A DNA stretch of 64,000 bases from Chrysopilus asiliformis (taxonomy: Eukaryota > Arthropoda > Insecta > Diptera > Rhagionidae): contig OZ035962.1 of NCBI GenBank assembly GCA_964034945.1, positions 25,417,030-25,481,029 of the forward strand, in the 5' to 3' direction. The notes beneath the pieces were generated by a model. It did not search any database. It saw nothing but the letters and a program-made list of their open reading frames with translations, and was not told the DNA's origin. How positions within the stretch are numbered: position 1 is the stretch's first letter; each line of letters starts with the position of its first letter. The translations under genes were made by a program, and so were the position numbers. Positions 33,741 through 46,985 of the stretch are shown piece by piece.

Positions 33741-35285
33741 CAGGTATTTTACATAGCAATTGTTACTCCTAAACTCAAGGGTTGTGTGAAGCGAAAGCGG
33801 TGGCCTGTATCTAAAGTCCCATAAATTTTCAAAAAAAAAAAAATAATCACAAACATGTACAGTGGAAACATGGGCGTCCGCATGTAAGGGCAAGGGAGGG
33901 CCCGTGCCCCGCCCCCTGGATTTTTAAAAAAACTATTAATTTTTTATATTGCTAAAACAAGTATTTGTTTTTTATGCTCCTCGCAAAAATCTGAAATTAC
34001 AGTGAAGCTGCAACGCGTCGAAAGTTAAACACAGTGCCTTCTTATGGAACCTAACTCTTAATTAAGTAAAATGTTATCGCCAGAAAAAAAATTTTTTTTT
34101 TAAAAAAGTATTTTTTTCCCAAAAATTTGAAAGAATATGTTTTATGTTTTGTGTCACCAATTCGAATTAACATATTTCGAGTTTTCGTCCAAACCATCAT
34201 TCAAAAAACCGTAATTTTCTCCATTTTGGAGATGCTAAACATTTTATTTACCAGTTTTCAGTTCACATTTCTACGAAAAAAGTTATTTACATATACGGTG
34301 GTATTTCAAACTATTTATATTCATGAAATATTCATTCAAATTCTACTAAAACTATTTCAATAGAGTAGTTGTTACCATAGAAAAGCTCATGGAATTCAAT
34401 TTGACAGAATTGCGGAGAACTTCTGCAATGGCATATTTTGAATTACGTTAGCTCCCATTAACAAAACTTTATCCTATCACAAGTAAACTAAAATTAATTA
34501 AATAAAAAAAAACCGACCAATTTTCCAAAATTGACCATTGAGCATGGTAAGTTGATATTGTCACTCATATATGATGACGGTGTGTCGTCTATAAATTTAT
34601 TTACTCGACTATCATCTGTCTGTATGCGGTCTAAACATAATCCAGGATCAAGGAAATGAAAAACAAGTAGCGTGGAAAACGTTGACAAAAAGCAGTGAGG
34701 GAAATCTAGCAAAAACATCCATGGCTGAAATAAACAAAATGAAAATTCCTTCTGGGAAATATTTCACCCGGTTTTTCACACCGCTTCTAACATACGGAGA
34801 ATACTGACATTTTTCTACGTTGCTTTTTCACAGTCCCCTTAGCCTCTCAGTCTGAGGTTCATCTTTCATTATCCTGTACACCACAGGACCAAATCGAATT
34901 TCCCCCATGTAGTGTGGCTTTTGAGAATAATCCGGAGGTAAAAAGCAGCAAAGTGAGATACTATAACTTCACAATATGTGCAGGTGTGCGTATGTGTGTT
35001 GAGTAATAGTAATTTTTGGTATATATTTTCCTACAGCCGCCACTATTTTTCTTCCAAGTAACAGTTTTTGATTTAAACTGGATTAGAACCTGTGAGAATT
35101 AAGCCATCCATTGTATCTTTGGAAATGTGTCGAAACAACGTGTTCTTTTTTAATTTTTGGAACGATTTATACAACAATAGAGGATTTTTTTTGCTCTTTT
35201 AAGAAAATACATATTGATTAATTATTTCTTCCCAAAAAAAAGTTGCTAAAAATTCGTAATCAATTGGTTAAGTGGTTTTAGAGGT
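33741..35285. other. AT-rich non-coding DNA
   Basis: No supported gene. A small GC-rich spot (gggagggcccgtgccccgcc, about 33895) is a typical bit of an unclassified insect repeat. Confidence 0.35.
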
Positions 35286-35483
35286 AGGTGGTGTCTATAA
35301 AATACGTCACGCTAATTTTGACTATTTGAAATCTACACTTCCTTCCCCCTGGTCCGTTTTTTCGTTTCTTTCATTTAGTACGAAAAGGAAAAATTTCATA
35401 TTACCATCACACTATCGCAGCTCCCCTGAATATCTGAACCCCCTTTTTCTAAAAGTGTGACATAATAGTTTATGAATAGCCCT
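35286..35483. mobile_element. Probable MITE, family K
   Basis: The left end reads ggtggtgtctataaaatacg-tcac; the right end in reverse complement gives agggctattcataaactatt-atgtcac. Similar single ends are at 38180 (ggctgtccataaaatacgtc) and near 44090 (gatgtattttatggactgcc). Confidence 0.45.
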
Positions 35484-38179
35484 TGTGAAGATTTGTTGCA
35501 AACCACTAGTTTTCCTACCTATATTTTAATTAAGCAACACAGAGCAAATCGCGTCTTTTTCATGCGCAGGGCAAGTTTTGCCATGGTGCTTTCAGGTCAA
35601 TCAAAAACAGTGGGTTTTGAAAATAAAAAAAGAATTTTTTTACCCCGCTATTTCTATAATTATTAGTCTCTGAATTATGGTAAAACTATAACGAGCCTTA
35701 TTTTGTAAAAAGAAATTCCCAGTTGAAAAATTAATGACCAACAAAGAGAACACTAGTTATTTTTCTAATTATTTTTCAATTTTTGAGATATTCCTTTAAA
35801 AAAAAGGTCGTCATAGTAAGTTCGCTTCAAATTTTGTTAAATCTATTCAGTGCCTGGCCTACAAAACTACCCTTTGTATGAAATAGACGTGAGAAAATCT
35901 CCCAATCAAACCACCAATTGTTGCTTGGGAGTTGGGGGTTGGTAGTAATATAGCAAGTGGTGATGATCCCCTGCATATGAGTTAAGTGACATTTTCCTTG
36001 GTGCCACAAGACTAATGTCGTCATTTCCTGACATCAACAGTCAACCGGAATAAAATACTCGAAATTCACCCCAAGAACGTAACGAACGACAATGCGGAAT
36101 TTCAATGGCATACATACAATGCTTATTCGAGATTCTTATCGAGATCCTTCGTCTTCGTCCTCATTCGGTTGTCTACTTGGTCGATTGCTTGTCTTTCACT
36201 GCTTAAGGATACGAACTTTGGGATTAAGATAACATTTGGTTATACAACTTCGCGTTTGTCGCAACCACCAGATGGATAGAAGATATAAACGACACCGACC
36301 AAAATGATTCAAAATGGGGAGGCTGAGGTGGAGTTGAGTTGGATTTGGCGACAATAGGCTGATGGGAATCGGGATGAGTACCGACGACGGCGACGGTGAA
36401 GAAAACGAATTTTCTCACAGCTTTAAGGATATTGCTGTGCTGTTAGAGAGATTTTCCTGGATTTCATTGAGAAACTTAAGTACTTACTTCTTACTTGACA
36501 AAAAAGGCAATATACATCTTGTAAAGTGTATTTTGAGGGTAATGGCTCGTGATTTAATTGCCTTTCATACAAAATAATTGAACGAAAAATTTATAAATTG
36601 CTTAATATCAACATGAAATTATTTATTTTTTCAATTTGGAGAATGTTTTTTTGTGGAGCACTATTTCTGCTCATGAATTTTTATTCATTAGGTATTGTTT
36701 TTTTTCACAAGTGTATAGATTGACGAAAAGCGCATGTAAACTAAAAAACGATTTCAATTATTTTTACGAATATTTCCATCTGGTGACAATATGGAGATTA
36801 GAAACCATAAAAAAGTAATTTTCAACGAATATAAAAATTAATTTTCCCTTTGCGCTGATAAACGGAAAATTCATTTCAATTTTCCTGATATTCCGTTTGT
36901 GAGTTTATTTGAAAAGCGAAATGCATATTTGCGCAAAAGGATAGGAAGTAGTCCAACAGTTCACAGAATTTTTAATTTATTTTTGTGAAAATTTTATCAG
37001 TTTCATAATTATTGCAAAATGAAAATCTTGGTTTTTGAAATCTCTTCAAAATTGCGGAATATAGCAGGTGGGGTGGTTTACAGAGACAGGAGGCGGTTGA
37101 TATTAGTTAGGAAATTTTTCCTTGAAAGATAATCTCTGTAATGGTGAAAATCTTTAATAAATATGATTTTCAAGTGCGAAAATATTGTACCAAAGATTTA
37201 ATATCACACAAAATTAAACCAATTTAAAGAAATCGAAATTTTCTTTCAGAACCCCAAATTATTTCATAAAAACCATTTTCTAATTAAATTCATTATTAAA
37301 ATTCTAGATAAAAAAGTTTTCAAAAACAAATTCTTACAAATAAAAAACCGACTTATTAATTTACCATGAAATTTCATTATCAATTTGTTTCAACAAAAAA
37401 ATTCGAAAGTTTGGCAGAAAGTTGAGACAAAATACCCCCGGAGGGTTTAAAAATCGTTTCTCCCTTGAGCTCATTCCATAATTCCTCAAACAGTTCATAC
37501 TTTTTCGGTTTTTTTTTTTATATTATTTTCAGCTTTTCTTCAGGATAAATCTTGAGAGATGAAAGTTTTTCGTTTTCTTTCCAACTTCTGTAATGCTTGA
37601 AATTTTTTCTTTCCAAGTTATTGAGCTTTGATTAAAAACTTCCTATGAAAAAAAAAAAATAAAGAATTCGCTTATTATTTGTTTAGAAGTTGATGGTATT
37701 ATGCAGACGAAAGACGATCGCTTCTGCTTGAAAGGATTAAGGTGTGTTTTCCATAATTCCCAAATTTTTATCAATTTATTACTTGTTTCGGGGGTTATGG
37801 AATCTCCAGAGCCCGAGGAAATTAATCTCTTTTTGCGATGGTGTTATTTTTCGTTTTAAGATAATTCTATAGGTATTTAGGATTTAGAAATAAATACCCT
37901 GATATTTCAAACTTAGGTAAATCTCCTTTTACTCAAAATAAATTTTGGGGATTTTTTTTTTAAAGAAGATTTTTTCGTGATTTAGGTAGACATATCCTAG
38001 GGATTTAAAAAAAAAAGTGGACGACAATTACGCACTGTTTCTTACAAGATATTAAAAGGAATTTTAAAGATAACATTTTTCCCAAAGACTACATTTTGTG
38101 TTCAAATAATTGACATAAATATTATCCAGCGGTAATTAATTTAAAAAACAAATTTGCAAAAGTGGTGTAAATAAAATAC
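35484..38179. other. AT-rich non-coding DNA with one more balanced patch
   Basis: No supported gene. The patch 35860-36420 has more even composition and could be a regulatory region, but shows no exon with paired splice sites. The rest is poly-A/T rich. Confidence 0.35.
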
Positions 38180-38205
38180 GGGCTGTCCATAAAATACGTC
38201 ATCCT

Positions 38206-38686
38206 TTATGCGGCGGTCACACGACGCTGTTTTGCCAGCCGCTGGCTGCTGTTGGTTAGTAGCGCTGGCTAGTAGCGCTGGCTAGTAGCGCTGGCAAGTA
38301 GCAACAGCAGCCAGCGTACTGAGAGGTTTCACACGATTTCTACTTTAGTAGCGTTGGCAAGTAGCAAAACAGTGGTTTGACCTTTTAATCTTGGAGATTT
38401 TTTAAATAATAAACGTTACATACAAATTTAAATAAATAAACGTAAAAAGTTACAATAAACAAACTTTACCACTTATCAGACTTTTGACAGCTCAAAAACC
38501 GTGTGGCAGGGTCACGTGATCCCTAGTAGCGCTGGCAAAGTAGAAAGGTCTCTACTTCACTAGCGCTGCTAAAATCATCACGCTGCTGCTGGTAGTAGCA
38601 ACGCACTAGGGTTCACACGGTGCTGCTGAAACGGCTGCTAACAGCCAAACATCCACTAGCGCGACTGCCGCGTGACTGCCGCATAA
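38206..38686. mobile_element. GC-rich TIR element (family L1)
   Basis: Ends ttatgcggcggtcacacg and cgtgactgccgcataa are inverted repeats. The left half holds three tandem copies of a 13-bp word (gctagtagcgctg), and related words in both directions fill the element. It seems to have inserted into a family K end at 38180. Confidence 0.6.
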
Positions 38687-38689
38687 TAG

Positions 38690-39142
38690 GTCAACCACAA
38701 TGAAGGCGGCAAGCGATCAAAACTTATTTAATTCATCCGCTACTTCACTCCATTTATTTTCCTTGATTTTATATCCTTATATTGAGGATGGGCCAAATCG
38801 TAGAGCATTGGATTTCCTTTCACGAACTCGATTATTTTTTTCTCCGTTGCCGGCATCTTGGGAAATCAAAACGTCAAAAAAACTGCATAGAATGTGGCGC
38901 CGAATGTGGTGGTTGTCACTAAACAACGAAGAAAAATCGTCATAGAATGTGGCGCCCAATGTGGTGGTTTTCAGAAAACATTTTGGGCGGCGGCGGCAAG
39001 TTTGACTTTGATTCAAACTCGGCGGCGACGGAAAAAGTGCGCTGCCGTTGCCGCTGTATTGTAGCAGCTCTAGTTGCGCTACGTAAGTGCAAAAAAAATG
39101 CCGCCCGCCGCTGCCGCTTGCCGCCCCAATTGTGGTTGAACC
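38690..39142. mobile_element. GC-rich TIR element (family L2), next to L1
   Basis: The left end ggtcaaccacaatgaaggcg(gcaagcg) is matched in reverse at 39110-39142 (cttgccgccccaattgtggt-tgaacc). A 25-bp piece, catagaatgtggcgcc, is repeated (38888 and 38941). The 81- and 90-codon ORFs inside are in GC-skewed repeat and are not called. Confidence 0.5.
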
Positions 39143-41135
39143 ATAAATGGGGAAGGAAAAAACGGAAGTGTGGCGGCAATATTAAACTGCATACAAGAAA
39201 ATTCGATAAAGAGAGTTGAGAAGGGAGTCGAGAGAAGGGGGAGGTGAAAGAGGAGAGTACATAGGAGAGTGGGGGGAAGGGACAGGGTCTAACAAGCTTA
39301 AAATAAGAATGACTTCTTTCTGAATAGCCCTTGAATTAGAGTTGTTACCTTAGTATCGTGTAATTGCATGAATTACCTTTCAAGTGTTTCAAAGTGCACA
39401 TCACTAATCAACACAAACAACTTTTAATAATTGTGTAAAACGATTTTCAAATTTAAAAAAAAAATGCGCTTGGTTCGTTGCATTTAGTTATACGCGCTTC
39501 ATTAAACTGTCATTTTAGATTTTCAAAATAAATCTCAAACGGTTGCTTTTCACCAGCACGAACAGACAACTTACACTAAAAGAAGAAAATTTCCATCCTA
39601 TATACGAAAGAAATATTACAAGAAATTTTCAACAAATTTCATAATTCATCAAAAACGCTCCTCGTCGCAAGGTAAATATTTGAAAAATTCGCTGCAACAT
39701 CTTTGGAAAAATTGCAAAAAGATGAAAACATCTGCCCCAAAAGTTAGCAGATATTTTATCCATTACATAACTATGTTCTAAAAAGATTTATTGCCCAAGC
39801 AAACTTCATGGATTCCCTTGAAAAAAAAACTCGCAGTAAAGGAAGAAAATTTTCTTTCATAACACAAAGTTGTTGGTGAATACTTTCTGGACGTCTGGAA
39901 CGCCTAGAATGCTTGGAACGTCTAAATGTTTGGGCAGAACAGACAGTTTTCAGCCAGTTTTCCACAGCCATAACACAAGAGAATGAATATTAATTGCCTC
40001 TTAAGATATGAATATCCTTAAAACTGGCACTTGTGGACATAATTGTGTGTCGAGACAAACAAATTCGTTCCCCTGCTCTCGTTTTTTTTTTCATCCCGTA
40101 TGGTTCTTCTTAGGGACAAACTTTCTTGCCGACCCTCGCAAAAGTTTATTTTTTTGTTTTTCTTGGGATCTATGATGTTGAGGTTGTTCTGTGATAAATT
40201 GTGATAGGGCTGAATTTCGGTTCAGGTTAAGTACGATTAATGTGTTCGCGGTAGAGGAAAATTCTGCTTAGAGGTCGGAGATAATTTAATTTTCCACCAA
40301 AATAATGAAACCATTTTCCTTTTTCAGGCGAACACGGATAGGGGCGGTTGAAGAAGAAAAAAATAACAAAAGGTGGCCGCAAACACGAAGGAAAAATTAT
40401 GGTATTGTTTGGCGAAGATTTCTGGCCCATGGAGCTATTAAAACAACTGGTCCTAGTGGATTAATTAAGAATGTAATGAACGGGTTAAATTTAGTAAATG
40501 GTCTCAAACATTTCCTTTTGGTTGTTCTCATTATTCCTTTCGGTAGCTGATAAAAGTTTTGGGATAATCACTGAAATTTGACGTTTTGACCCTTTTTTCA
40601 CGTGATTTCATTTCTTGTCTTAAGTTGTATTTTATGATCAATTAGGGGAAACTTCTCATCTAGAGTTAGAAAAAAAAAATACATTTATTAATAATCATAT
40701 TTCGGATTAGATTTGTCGTTCTGGGAAGAATAAGAAAGTCGTTAAAAATATTTTGATATTCATAGAATTTTATGGCTGAGAACAGGGGGTGGAATTGCGT
40801 CAGGTGATCGTTGATGGTCACTTTTAGCCATCAATTTTTCGAACTTCAATAAGATTACAACTATCAATATTTTAGCAAAAACTTTCTGATAAAAAGTGAA
40901 AACTAGACGAGTACCACCTCGTTCTGATTCTATTTTGATTTAATTGGTAAAACTTTCGGATTACCGAGTCCCAAAACTTGCGGATTACCGGGTCACTATC
41001 ACTTGTCATCATACACGATTCCACCCCAGATTTAAGCTTTTATATGGATAAAAATAGTCACCAATTGCTAAATAACATTTATCTGAATTTTCCTCCTTTT
41101 TTATATTTTGAATTAATCTAAAAAACATATTTAAA
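39143..41135. other. Non-coding DNA with one weak exon candidate
   Basis: Mostly unassigned. At 40328-40401 (+) a strong acceptor (cctttttcag) opens a frame reading RTRIGAVEEEKNNKRW to a weak donor (gtattg). Phase 2 in and phase 1 out are possible, but there is no further support. Confidence 0.3.
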
Positions 41136-41726
41136 CATAACAAAAGCTATAATTGCCAATCTGGCAATCATTGGAGACCCGTATGGTGATATTCGTATCA
41201 AAATTCGAACAGTTGTACCAAAATTCCACTTTGAAGTCAAACTTTCCAATAAGATTTTTTAAAATTTATTCCAATCAGATTTTGATGTATGGGAGTTTTA
41301 TGTAGAATCATATTCTAAATAACTTTTGTTCTTGCACTTTTTTGATAAGATGCACCGTTTTTGAGATATTCGCATAAAACGTTTTCGTTCGTATGGGGGG
41401 TACCCCCCCTAATGGTCCATTTTTGCCCATTAACGAACTTAGCCTCACATTTTACGAAAAACGAATCTGCGCAAAATTTCAAGTCTCTGGCTCAATCCGT
41501 GCGCCCGCAATCCGGGCCACAGACAGACAGACGGACAGACAGACAGACGGACAGACAGACGGACGGACAGACGGACGGACAGACGGACGGACATGCTAAA
41601 TTCAACTTTTTTCATCATTCTAAACACACTGGTGTAATTCATTTTTGTGTGCGATGACGAGATCTTGGCGTTACAAACGGTAAGGCAAAGTTAATATACC
41701 CTTTGATTTCACCATACGGGTATAAA
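41136..41726 (+). mobile_element. DINE-1/Helentron-like element, family A, copy 3
   Basis: Full-length copy, with the longest (GACA/GACG)n tract of the three (about 41520-41592) and an intact TATACCC...GGGTATA 3' hairpin (41696-41725). ORFs in it are repeat translations. Confidence 0.75.
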
Positions 41727-43380
41727 AATTAAGCGAAAAATATTTTAAAGGGGCTGCCTAAAAACAACTTTACAGTTTTAGTGGGAGGGAAAAAATGTCC
41801 AAAAAAGTGTTTCACGCGACATTAAAATGGCAGGACACTGACATGGACAAACTTTATGCCCAATCTCGAAACCTAGGATAAAGCCAACAATTCAAGACTT
41901 CAAAAAACAGAAAATATTTCTGAAATAATTGAAAAAAATCGCAGGGTATTTTAAAAAAGGTTTTATAATAGCTTAAATATTGATACCATAATTAATTTTA
42001 TTTTCAATTGAAACAAACAGATAGAAATTCCCTTTCAAAAATTCACTACACGATTTGCATAGCAAACGGAAAACATTTTGATAAGCCTACAATATAATCT
42101 CTCCCTTGGGATGATTTCCAAAATTTCAAATACCTTTACAACCGCCATTCACGCTGAATCATCAATCAGTGTATAAAATATTCTCGTTATTGTTTTGAGC
42201 TTTTCTATTTTTTCATTTATTTACGTAATTTATTTTATGTCCTCAAATTTTCCACTATATTTGGAAACTTTATTTTCCTCACAGTATTTTTCTGAACAAT
42301 ACAAATCACATTTTCAAATACTATACACGTAGGTATAGTAAAAAATAATATAATATATAAAAAAAAAACATTTTTATTTGAAATATGACAGCATAAAAAT
42401 ATGTAGATGGTTGGATTGTCAATTTGAATGAAAGTGAAAAATGTTTCCTGTTTATGAAAATAAATTCAAACATTTATACAATTTTCGATAGGATACGAAA
42501 GAATGCCAACTGAAAGTTCAGTCTAGATGTTTTCGTTTTTATTTTTCGTTGAATTTTCCCACCCATTCCAACTTTACAGGTCACAAAACAACCAGTGTTC
42601 GAAGTTACCTCAATATTCATGTGGAAAACTTCATATTTTGGGATATTTTCCTGACATACGAGTGTATCGAATGATTTCCATACACTCATGGAAGTATGAA
42701 ATTCGTTCATAAATTGTTATGTTTGCTTTAAAGCAACTCCACCACATGCACAACGGTATACACACGTTCGATTGGATGATGTGAATTTATTTTTTTCAAT
42801 TTTCTTTTCGCGCAAATACATAAATTGTCAGATTTCACCCCATTTCTCGATTGAGATTGGAAAAGTGGCTTTTTTCGGTATGTTTTGCTTCGATTCGAGT
42901 CAAACCGAATACGAAGGATATTTTGGAAAATTTATATCGCGAATGTAGGTTAGAGTGGTGTGGTATTAGTATTATTCCCGTGTACTCGATACAATCGCAT
43001 ACAATCGATCCTTAATGGGGTCTCTCAATTTTGTTAGTCTAGCGAATTTACACTCGCACTCCATCGTTACGACCACCCTCCGCCGCCCCACAATCCTTTC
43101 TCTTCTGGATAACATCAACATTTTTTGTGTTTAAAAAAAAGCCCCCCTTCCCCTTTGGGGCAAAAATAGTGGCCAGTTTTCCGAATCACTGACAGGAATA
43201 TTTATTCCCCGTGACAGAAATACAAATATGCTGCTGTTGAGTGAAAATTGGAGACTTCTTGAAAAATAGATTTGATAAAATTAACTACTGGAATTAAAAT
43301 TCTCTGTATTTTAGGCTAGAGGCTTTCCTGTCATGATGATTGTCAAATGAATGGTCTCCGAAAAGAAAACTTGCAAACAT
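41727..43380. other. AT-rich non-coding DNA
   Basis: No supported gene or shared repeat. Chance ORFs on both strands near 42474-42712. Confidence 0.4.
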
Positions 43381-43760
43381 AGGTTACCCATACGTCCCGG
43401 AATGGTGGTGGCAGTCCAGGACTTTGACCTGTTTTCCCGGCGTCGCGGAAATTAAACTTCTGTCCTGAAATTTTGCTACCTAGTTTTAATCACTAAAAGA
43501 GTGACCTTAAAACCTGAAAATATTCACCAGCTGCGCAGTTCTTCAGAAGTTATTGCATCTAGTGCATTTTTCTTTAAACAAAATCGCCTGTGGCGCATTT
43601 CATTTTCAATCGTGGCATATTTGTCTCTAAAAGTTTAGCCCGCGGCGCAATTTTTGTTATATTTTGAGAGCATGAAACATTAACAACACTTGTATTTATA
43701 ATCACAAACAAAAAAAAAACAAAAACTGAAACAAACCCTATTCTCTCTGATGTCACGATT
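43381..43760. mobile_element. H-family element, partial
   Basis: The left end reads ggttacccatacgtcccgga. GC words occur at 43525-43640 (cagctgcgcagttc, cctgtggcgcatttc, cccgcggcgcaattt). The right end is lost in a C-rich patch near 43790-43850. Confidence 0.55.
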
Positions 43761-44166
43761 ATTTTTAGAGCATTAACTTCGTTACGACCTCCCTCCCTTA
43801 CCCCGCCCCCGCACTCCTATCTCCGCCCACCTACCCTTTCTATCCTACGTCTGTCATGGATTTGAAAAAAAAAATATTTGTTGAGATCAACACAAAACTT
43901 TCTTCTGCTATATTTAGGTTCAGAAAAAATATGTTTCGCGAACCGTTAGAGATACTGTACGTTAAAGCAAAACATGTGCAAAATTTTATATGCTTTAAAT
44001 TTGGTTATATTCATTTTTTCCCAAAAGCGCATAGGTTTCAAAAAATTTTCAAAGGACTGTATTTTTTTCAAAAAATTATAAGGGAGGTTGATGTATTTTA
44101 TGGACTGCCCCCTATTTTTTGGGCTGTGTATCTAAAATGTCTAATGCATTCTTTTTTTCTTTCCAG

Positions 44167-44208
44167 ATAAGGATATTTCAATTGAAAAGGATGAATTCGG
44201 AAATGATG
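44167..44208 (+). CDS. Candidate 42-nt micro-exon (phase 1-1), unassigned
   Basis: Acceptor ttctttttttctttccag (ends 44166) is among the strongest in the window. A donor GTAAAT starts at 44209. Entered in phase 1 it encodes the acidic peptide DKDISIEKDEFGND with the flanking Gly/Asp codon split. Phase 0 is open too; phase 2 is closed. Its length is a multiple of three, so it can be skipped without breaking the frame. Phase 1 at both sides fits the exon at 11520 upstream and those at 45794, 50583 and 61206 downstream. Linkage to any is unproven. Confidence 0.4.
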
Positions 44209-44714
44209 GTAAATATTTAATAATTATAAATACTTGTTGGAAGTAAGAACAATTTTTAACAATGAAAGTCATTATTTTCTTTTTAATAAACGAACATACA
44301 AAAAGAACACATTTCTTGTCTTTCTAGAAGTAAAATGAATTTATTCCTCGCCCCCCTGACTACAATTTGTATATTTATTTTTGTCGATTTTTCAACAATA
44401 AATTGTTTTCCATTCGATTTCATCGATTCCATAAATAAACAACGTATTGATGATTTTACCCTGCAGCACTTTCCATACAACTCCAATTCATGAGAAATTA
44501 TGTGGAAATTTGTTACATTTTGGAATTCAAATTCATACATGTGAGATTGTCGCGGTTTATTTTGCTAATATATGTCGGATGCACCTATCTTAAAATTTCT
44601 TAGACCACTGATTTACAATAATTCAAAACATGACGTTTATTGGTCCGTAATTTTGAAGTTTCAAATCCTATAGAAAAATCTAATAATGCAAATTTTTTCT
44701 CGTAAAGCTAAAAT

Positions 44715-44835
44715 GAGAATACGTTCCGGATGGCCAGAATACTACCGGATTTAGATATTTGTCCCGGCGTCCCGGAAAAAAAACTTTTGTCACGGATTTT
44801 TTAAATTCAGTGTTATATATGATCAAAGATTATAA
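44715..44835. mobile_element. H-family fragment (left end)
   Basis: Reads gttccggatggccagaatac ... tttgtcccggcgtcccgg, the family's left-end phrase. The rest is decayed. Confidence 0.4.
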
Positions 44836-45765
44836 AAAACTTAGTGATCGTTTTTCTAGTCTCTGATGTGCAAAAAATTCTCTACTTCAGCTGGAGTTTC
44901 CGGACGCATTAAATAGAGGACAATGTCAGGGGACAAAGGGTCGGGATGGCAGTATTGTCTTAAATTGACCTGACAAATTGCTAGAGAAGTGTATCTCCAT
45001 GTTTTCCAGAAGCGTATCTCCATTGTTGAGACCGAATTTAACGCAGCGAACTTTCAGATATCTTAAAATGTCGCCTAAAGTGTCACGGCCTTAGGTGGGT
45101 GTCTTTATCCTAGAATCCAGCCTCAATGTGTAGCCGATTAGCTTACTAAAATAAATTTGCCAAATCATACAAGAAAATGTTGATAACGTTGCAAACCACC
45201 GATTTGAATTCGTTGTGCTTATCTAAAATTCACACCGAGCTAGTGTAAAATATTTACACCGGGCTCGTTATGATGCTGCTCCTACCTTCCCCACATAAAG
45301 AAAATGTCATATCATTTATCGTCTTAATTTACCAACTTTACTTCATACCACCCCGTAAATGGTCAACAAATTACCAGTTTTCAAAAAAAAAATAGTGTGA
45401 ACAAATCACAAAAATAAACAATGGATGTTGAAAATGTTATTCCCTCTTAAATAAGTGAAAACCAATAACAGCTCGTAAATCTCCCCATTTAAGATTTATG
45501 GCTGTGATTTCATGGGAACCAACACTGATATCCCAATGACTAATGACAAATTGTATTTTACTCGACAAAACATCATTATACAAAATAACCATACTCAACT
45601 ACAACAAATTGAAAGCCTAATTTTCCTCAGATGACAATGCATGTTATATCGAAATCTCCCCCGCAAAAAAAAACCATATCAAAACCACAACACTAAAAAT
45701 CCTTAGAAATTCAATTCTATTCAACTAACAATATCAGTATTTTGTATCATTTTATCATTATTTAA

Positions 45766-45981
45766 TGTGTCACTGCCTATAAAAGCCATAAAGCACATTT
45801 TTCCAAACATTTTCCGGCAATACCGGAACCACCAACGCCCATCGTCTGCCGCCCACTGTTACAAGGGAACGACGAACGTTTAGGATATACAGAAGAAGAA
45901 GGGTACCAAATGGGGTCCGGACCTTGTAAACAGGACGTTGAGATAGATATGTGGGATTCGACAGGACAAACGATGGGTTGA
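45766..45981 (+). CDS. Coding-like 3' end, possible terminal exon, unassigned
   Basis: A frame open from 45766 to a TGA at 45979-45981. The part from 45811 on looks strongly protein-like: FPAIPEPPTPIVCRPL, then GYTEEEGYQMGSGPC and DVEIDMWDSTGQTMG at the end. It has no ATG in a suitable place, so if real it is a last exon. Candidate acceptors are AAAAG (45785) and ATAAAG (45793); both have weak pyrimidine tracts. The second gives phase 1, compatible with the micro-exon 1.6 kb upstream. A 92-codon ORF on the other strand is its shadow or the reverse. No family is recognised. The DMWDS tail might be a cytoplasmic motif. Confidence 0.3.
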   Translation, partial: CVTAYKSHKAHFSKHFPAIPEPPTPIVCRPLLQGNDERLGYTEEEGYQMGSGPCKQDVEIDMWDSTGQTMG

Positions 45982-46554
45982 CGATGAGGAAAAAATAATA
46001 AAGGTCCTTTCTTGAAAATAGCCAAACAAAAGGAATTTAAACGTTGGCGATACATTTCACAAAGTATAAAATGTCATAAAATATTGAACCTGACAAACAT
46101 CTAAAAATGTCTTCCATTTACTCAAACTTCCTTTATTCTATTGACAAGAAATGACCCATATCTTTCAAAGGAAGAAATACCAAGCTATCGAATGCGAAAG
46201 AAATGTCCTTCGAGAAAGTATCAAATAATTTATCCTCGTCGTCTTGACTGTCGATGTTTCAAACAAAAAAAAATCGTATGTATTTCGGGAAATGAAAAGG
46301 AAAAAAAACATTCTAAAGTTTGTTCTTGGAAGTTTTTGTAGCACGAGTTATGAAATCGTTCATAAAATATTTAAACGTAGTGTCCTTATATCCGTAGTGA
46401 AATGGAGAACATCACTCTTGCTTCGAAATTTCGTCTCTAATTCTTGTGTATGGATTCTGTCAGAATTTGGCAAAACTTTTTACAAAAAATTCTTCTAAAA
46501 CTGGAATTTCCTCATCTGCATGCGTTAAGGATCTACCAGAAGACCTGTCATATA
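45982..46554. other. Non-coding DNA
   Basis: Short Lys/Arg-rich ORFs (46141-46498) without splice or start support. Nothing else seen. Confidence 0.35.
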
Positions 46555-46654
46555 CAGTAGAATCGCGATAATTCGTACCCCGATAATTCGTATATCCCGC
46601 TAATTCGTATGAATTTGCTGGTCCCTTGAAATACGAATTATCGGGATTCTACTG
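46555..46654. mobile_element. pogo/Tigger-type MITE, 100 bp, TA-flanked
   Basis: Ends CAGTAGAATCGCGATAATTC and its near-perfect complement ending GGGATTCTACTG, with TA on both sides (46553-46554, 46655-46656). The phrase cgataattcgta repeats inside. CAGTA ends with TA duplication are typical of pogo/Tigger elements. Confidence 0.8.
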
Positions 46655-46887
46655 TAGTTATAATAATAAATGCAAGAAAGAAATCCCAAAATGTACTTCT
46701 CGAGAACTTCTTCACAGTTTCTAGCAAGAGAACTTTGTCACACGGTTAGAAATTCTTTATTTGATTTTATTTACAACATATGTTGATTTTCGCCCTTAAA
46801 TAATTTTCCTTCTTTTCAAAAATTTCAAAAAACCGCCTTCCCTACCCAATTTATGATGATTCATTAAGGGTTTCCAAAAGTAAATAT

Positions 46888-46985
46888 AAAAACTTAAGAA
46901 AAGCTACAATTACCAGGAGCTAATCGTCAAATACTCTACATGAAGACGAACAAAATGTTTATGAAAAAATCATAGATATACTAGA
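46888..46985 (+). mobile_element. Family B fragment (left part)
   Basis: Matches the start of the 52615 copy: taagaaaagctacaattacc, aatactctacatgaagac, aaaatgtttatgaaaaa. Confidence 0.5.

Noticed and set aside
38975..39082. Apparent 108-nt phase 1-1 exon, Gly and Cys/Arg rich
   Set aside because: No pyrimidine tract at the acceptor and it sits inside a GC-rich inverted-repeat element.
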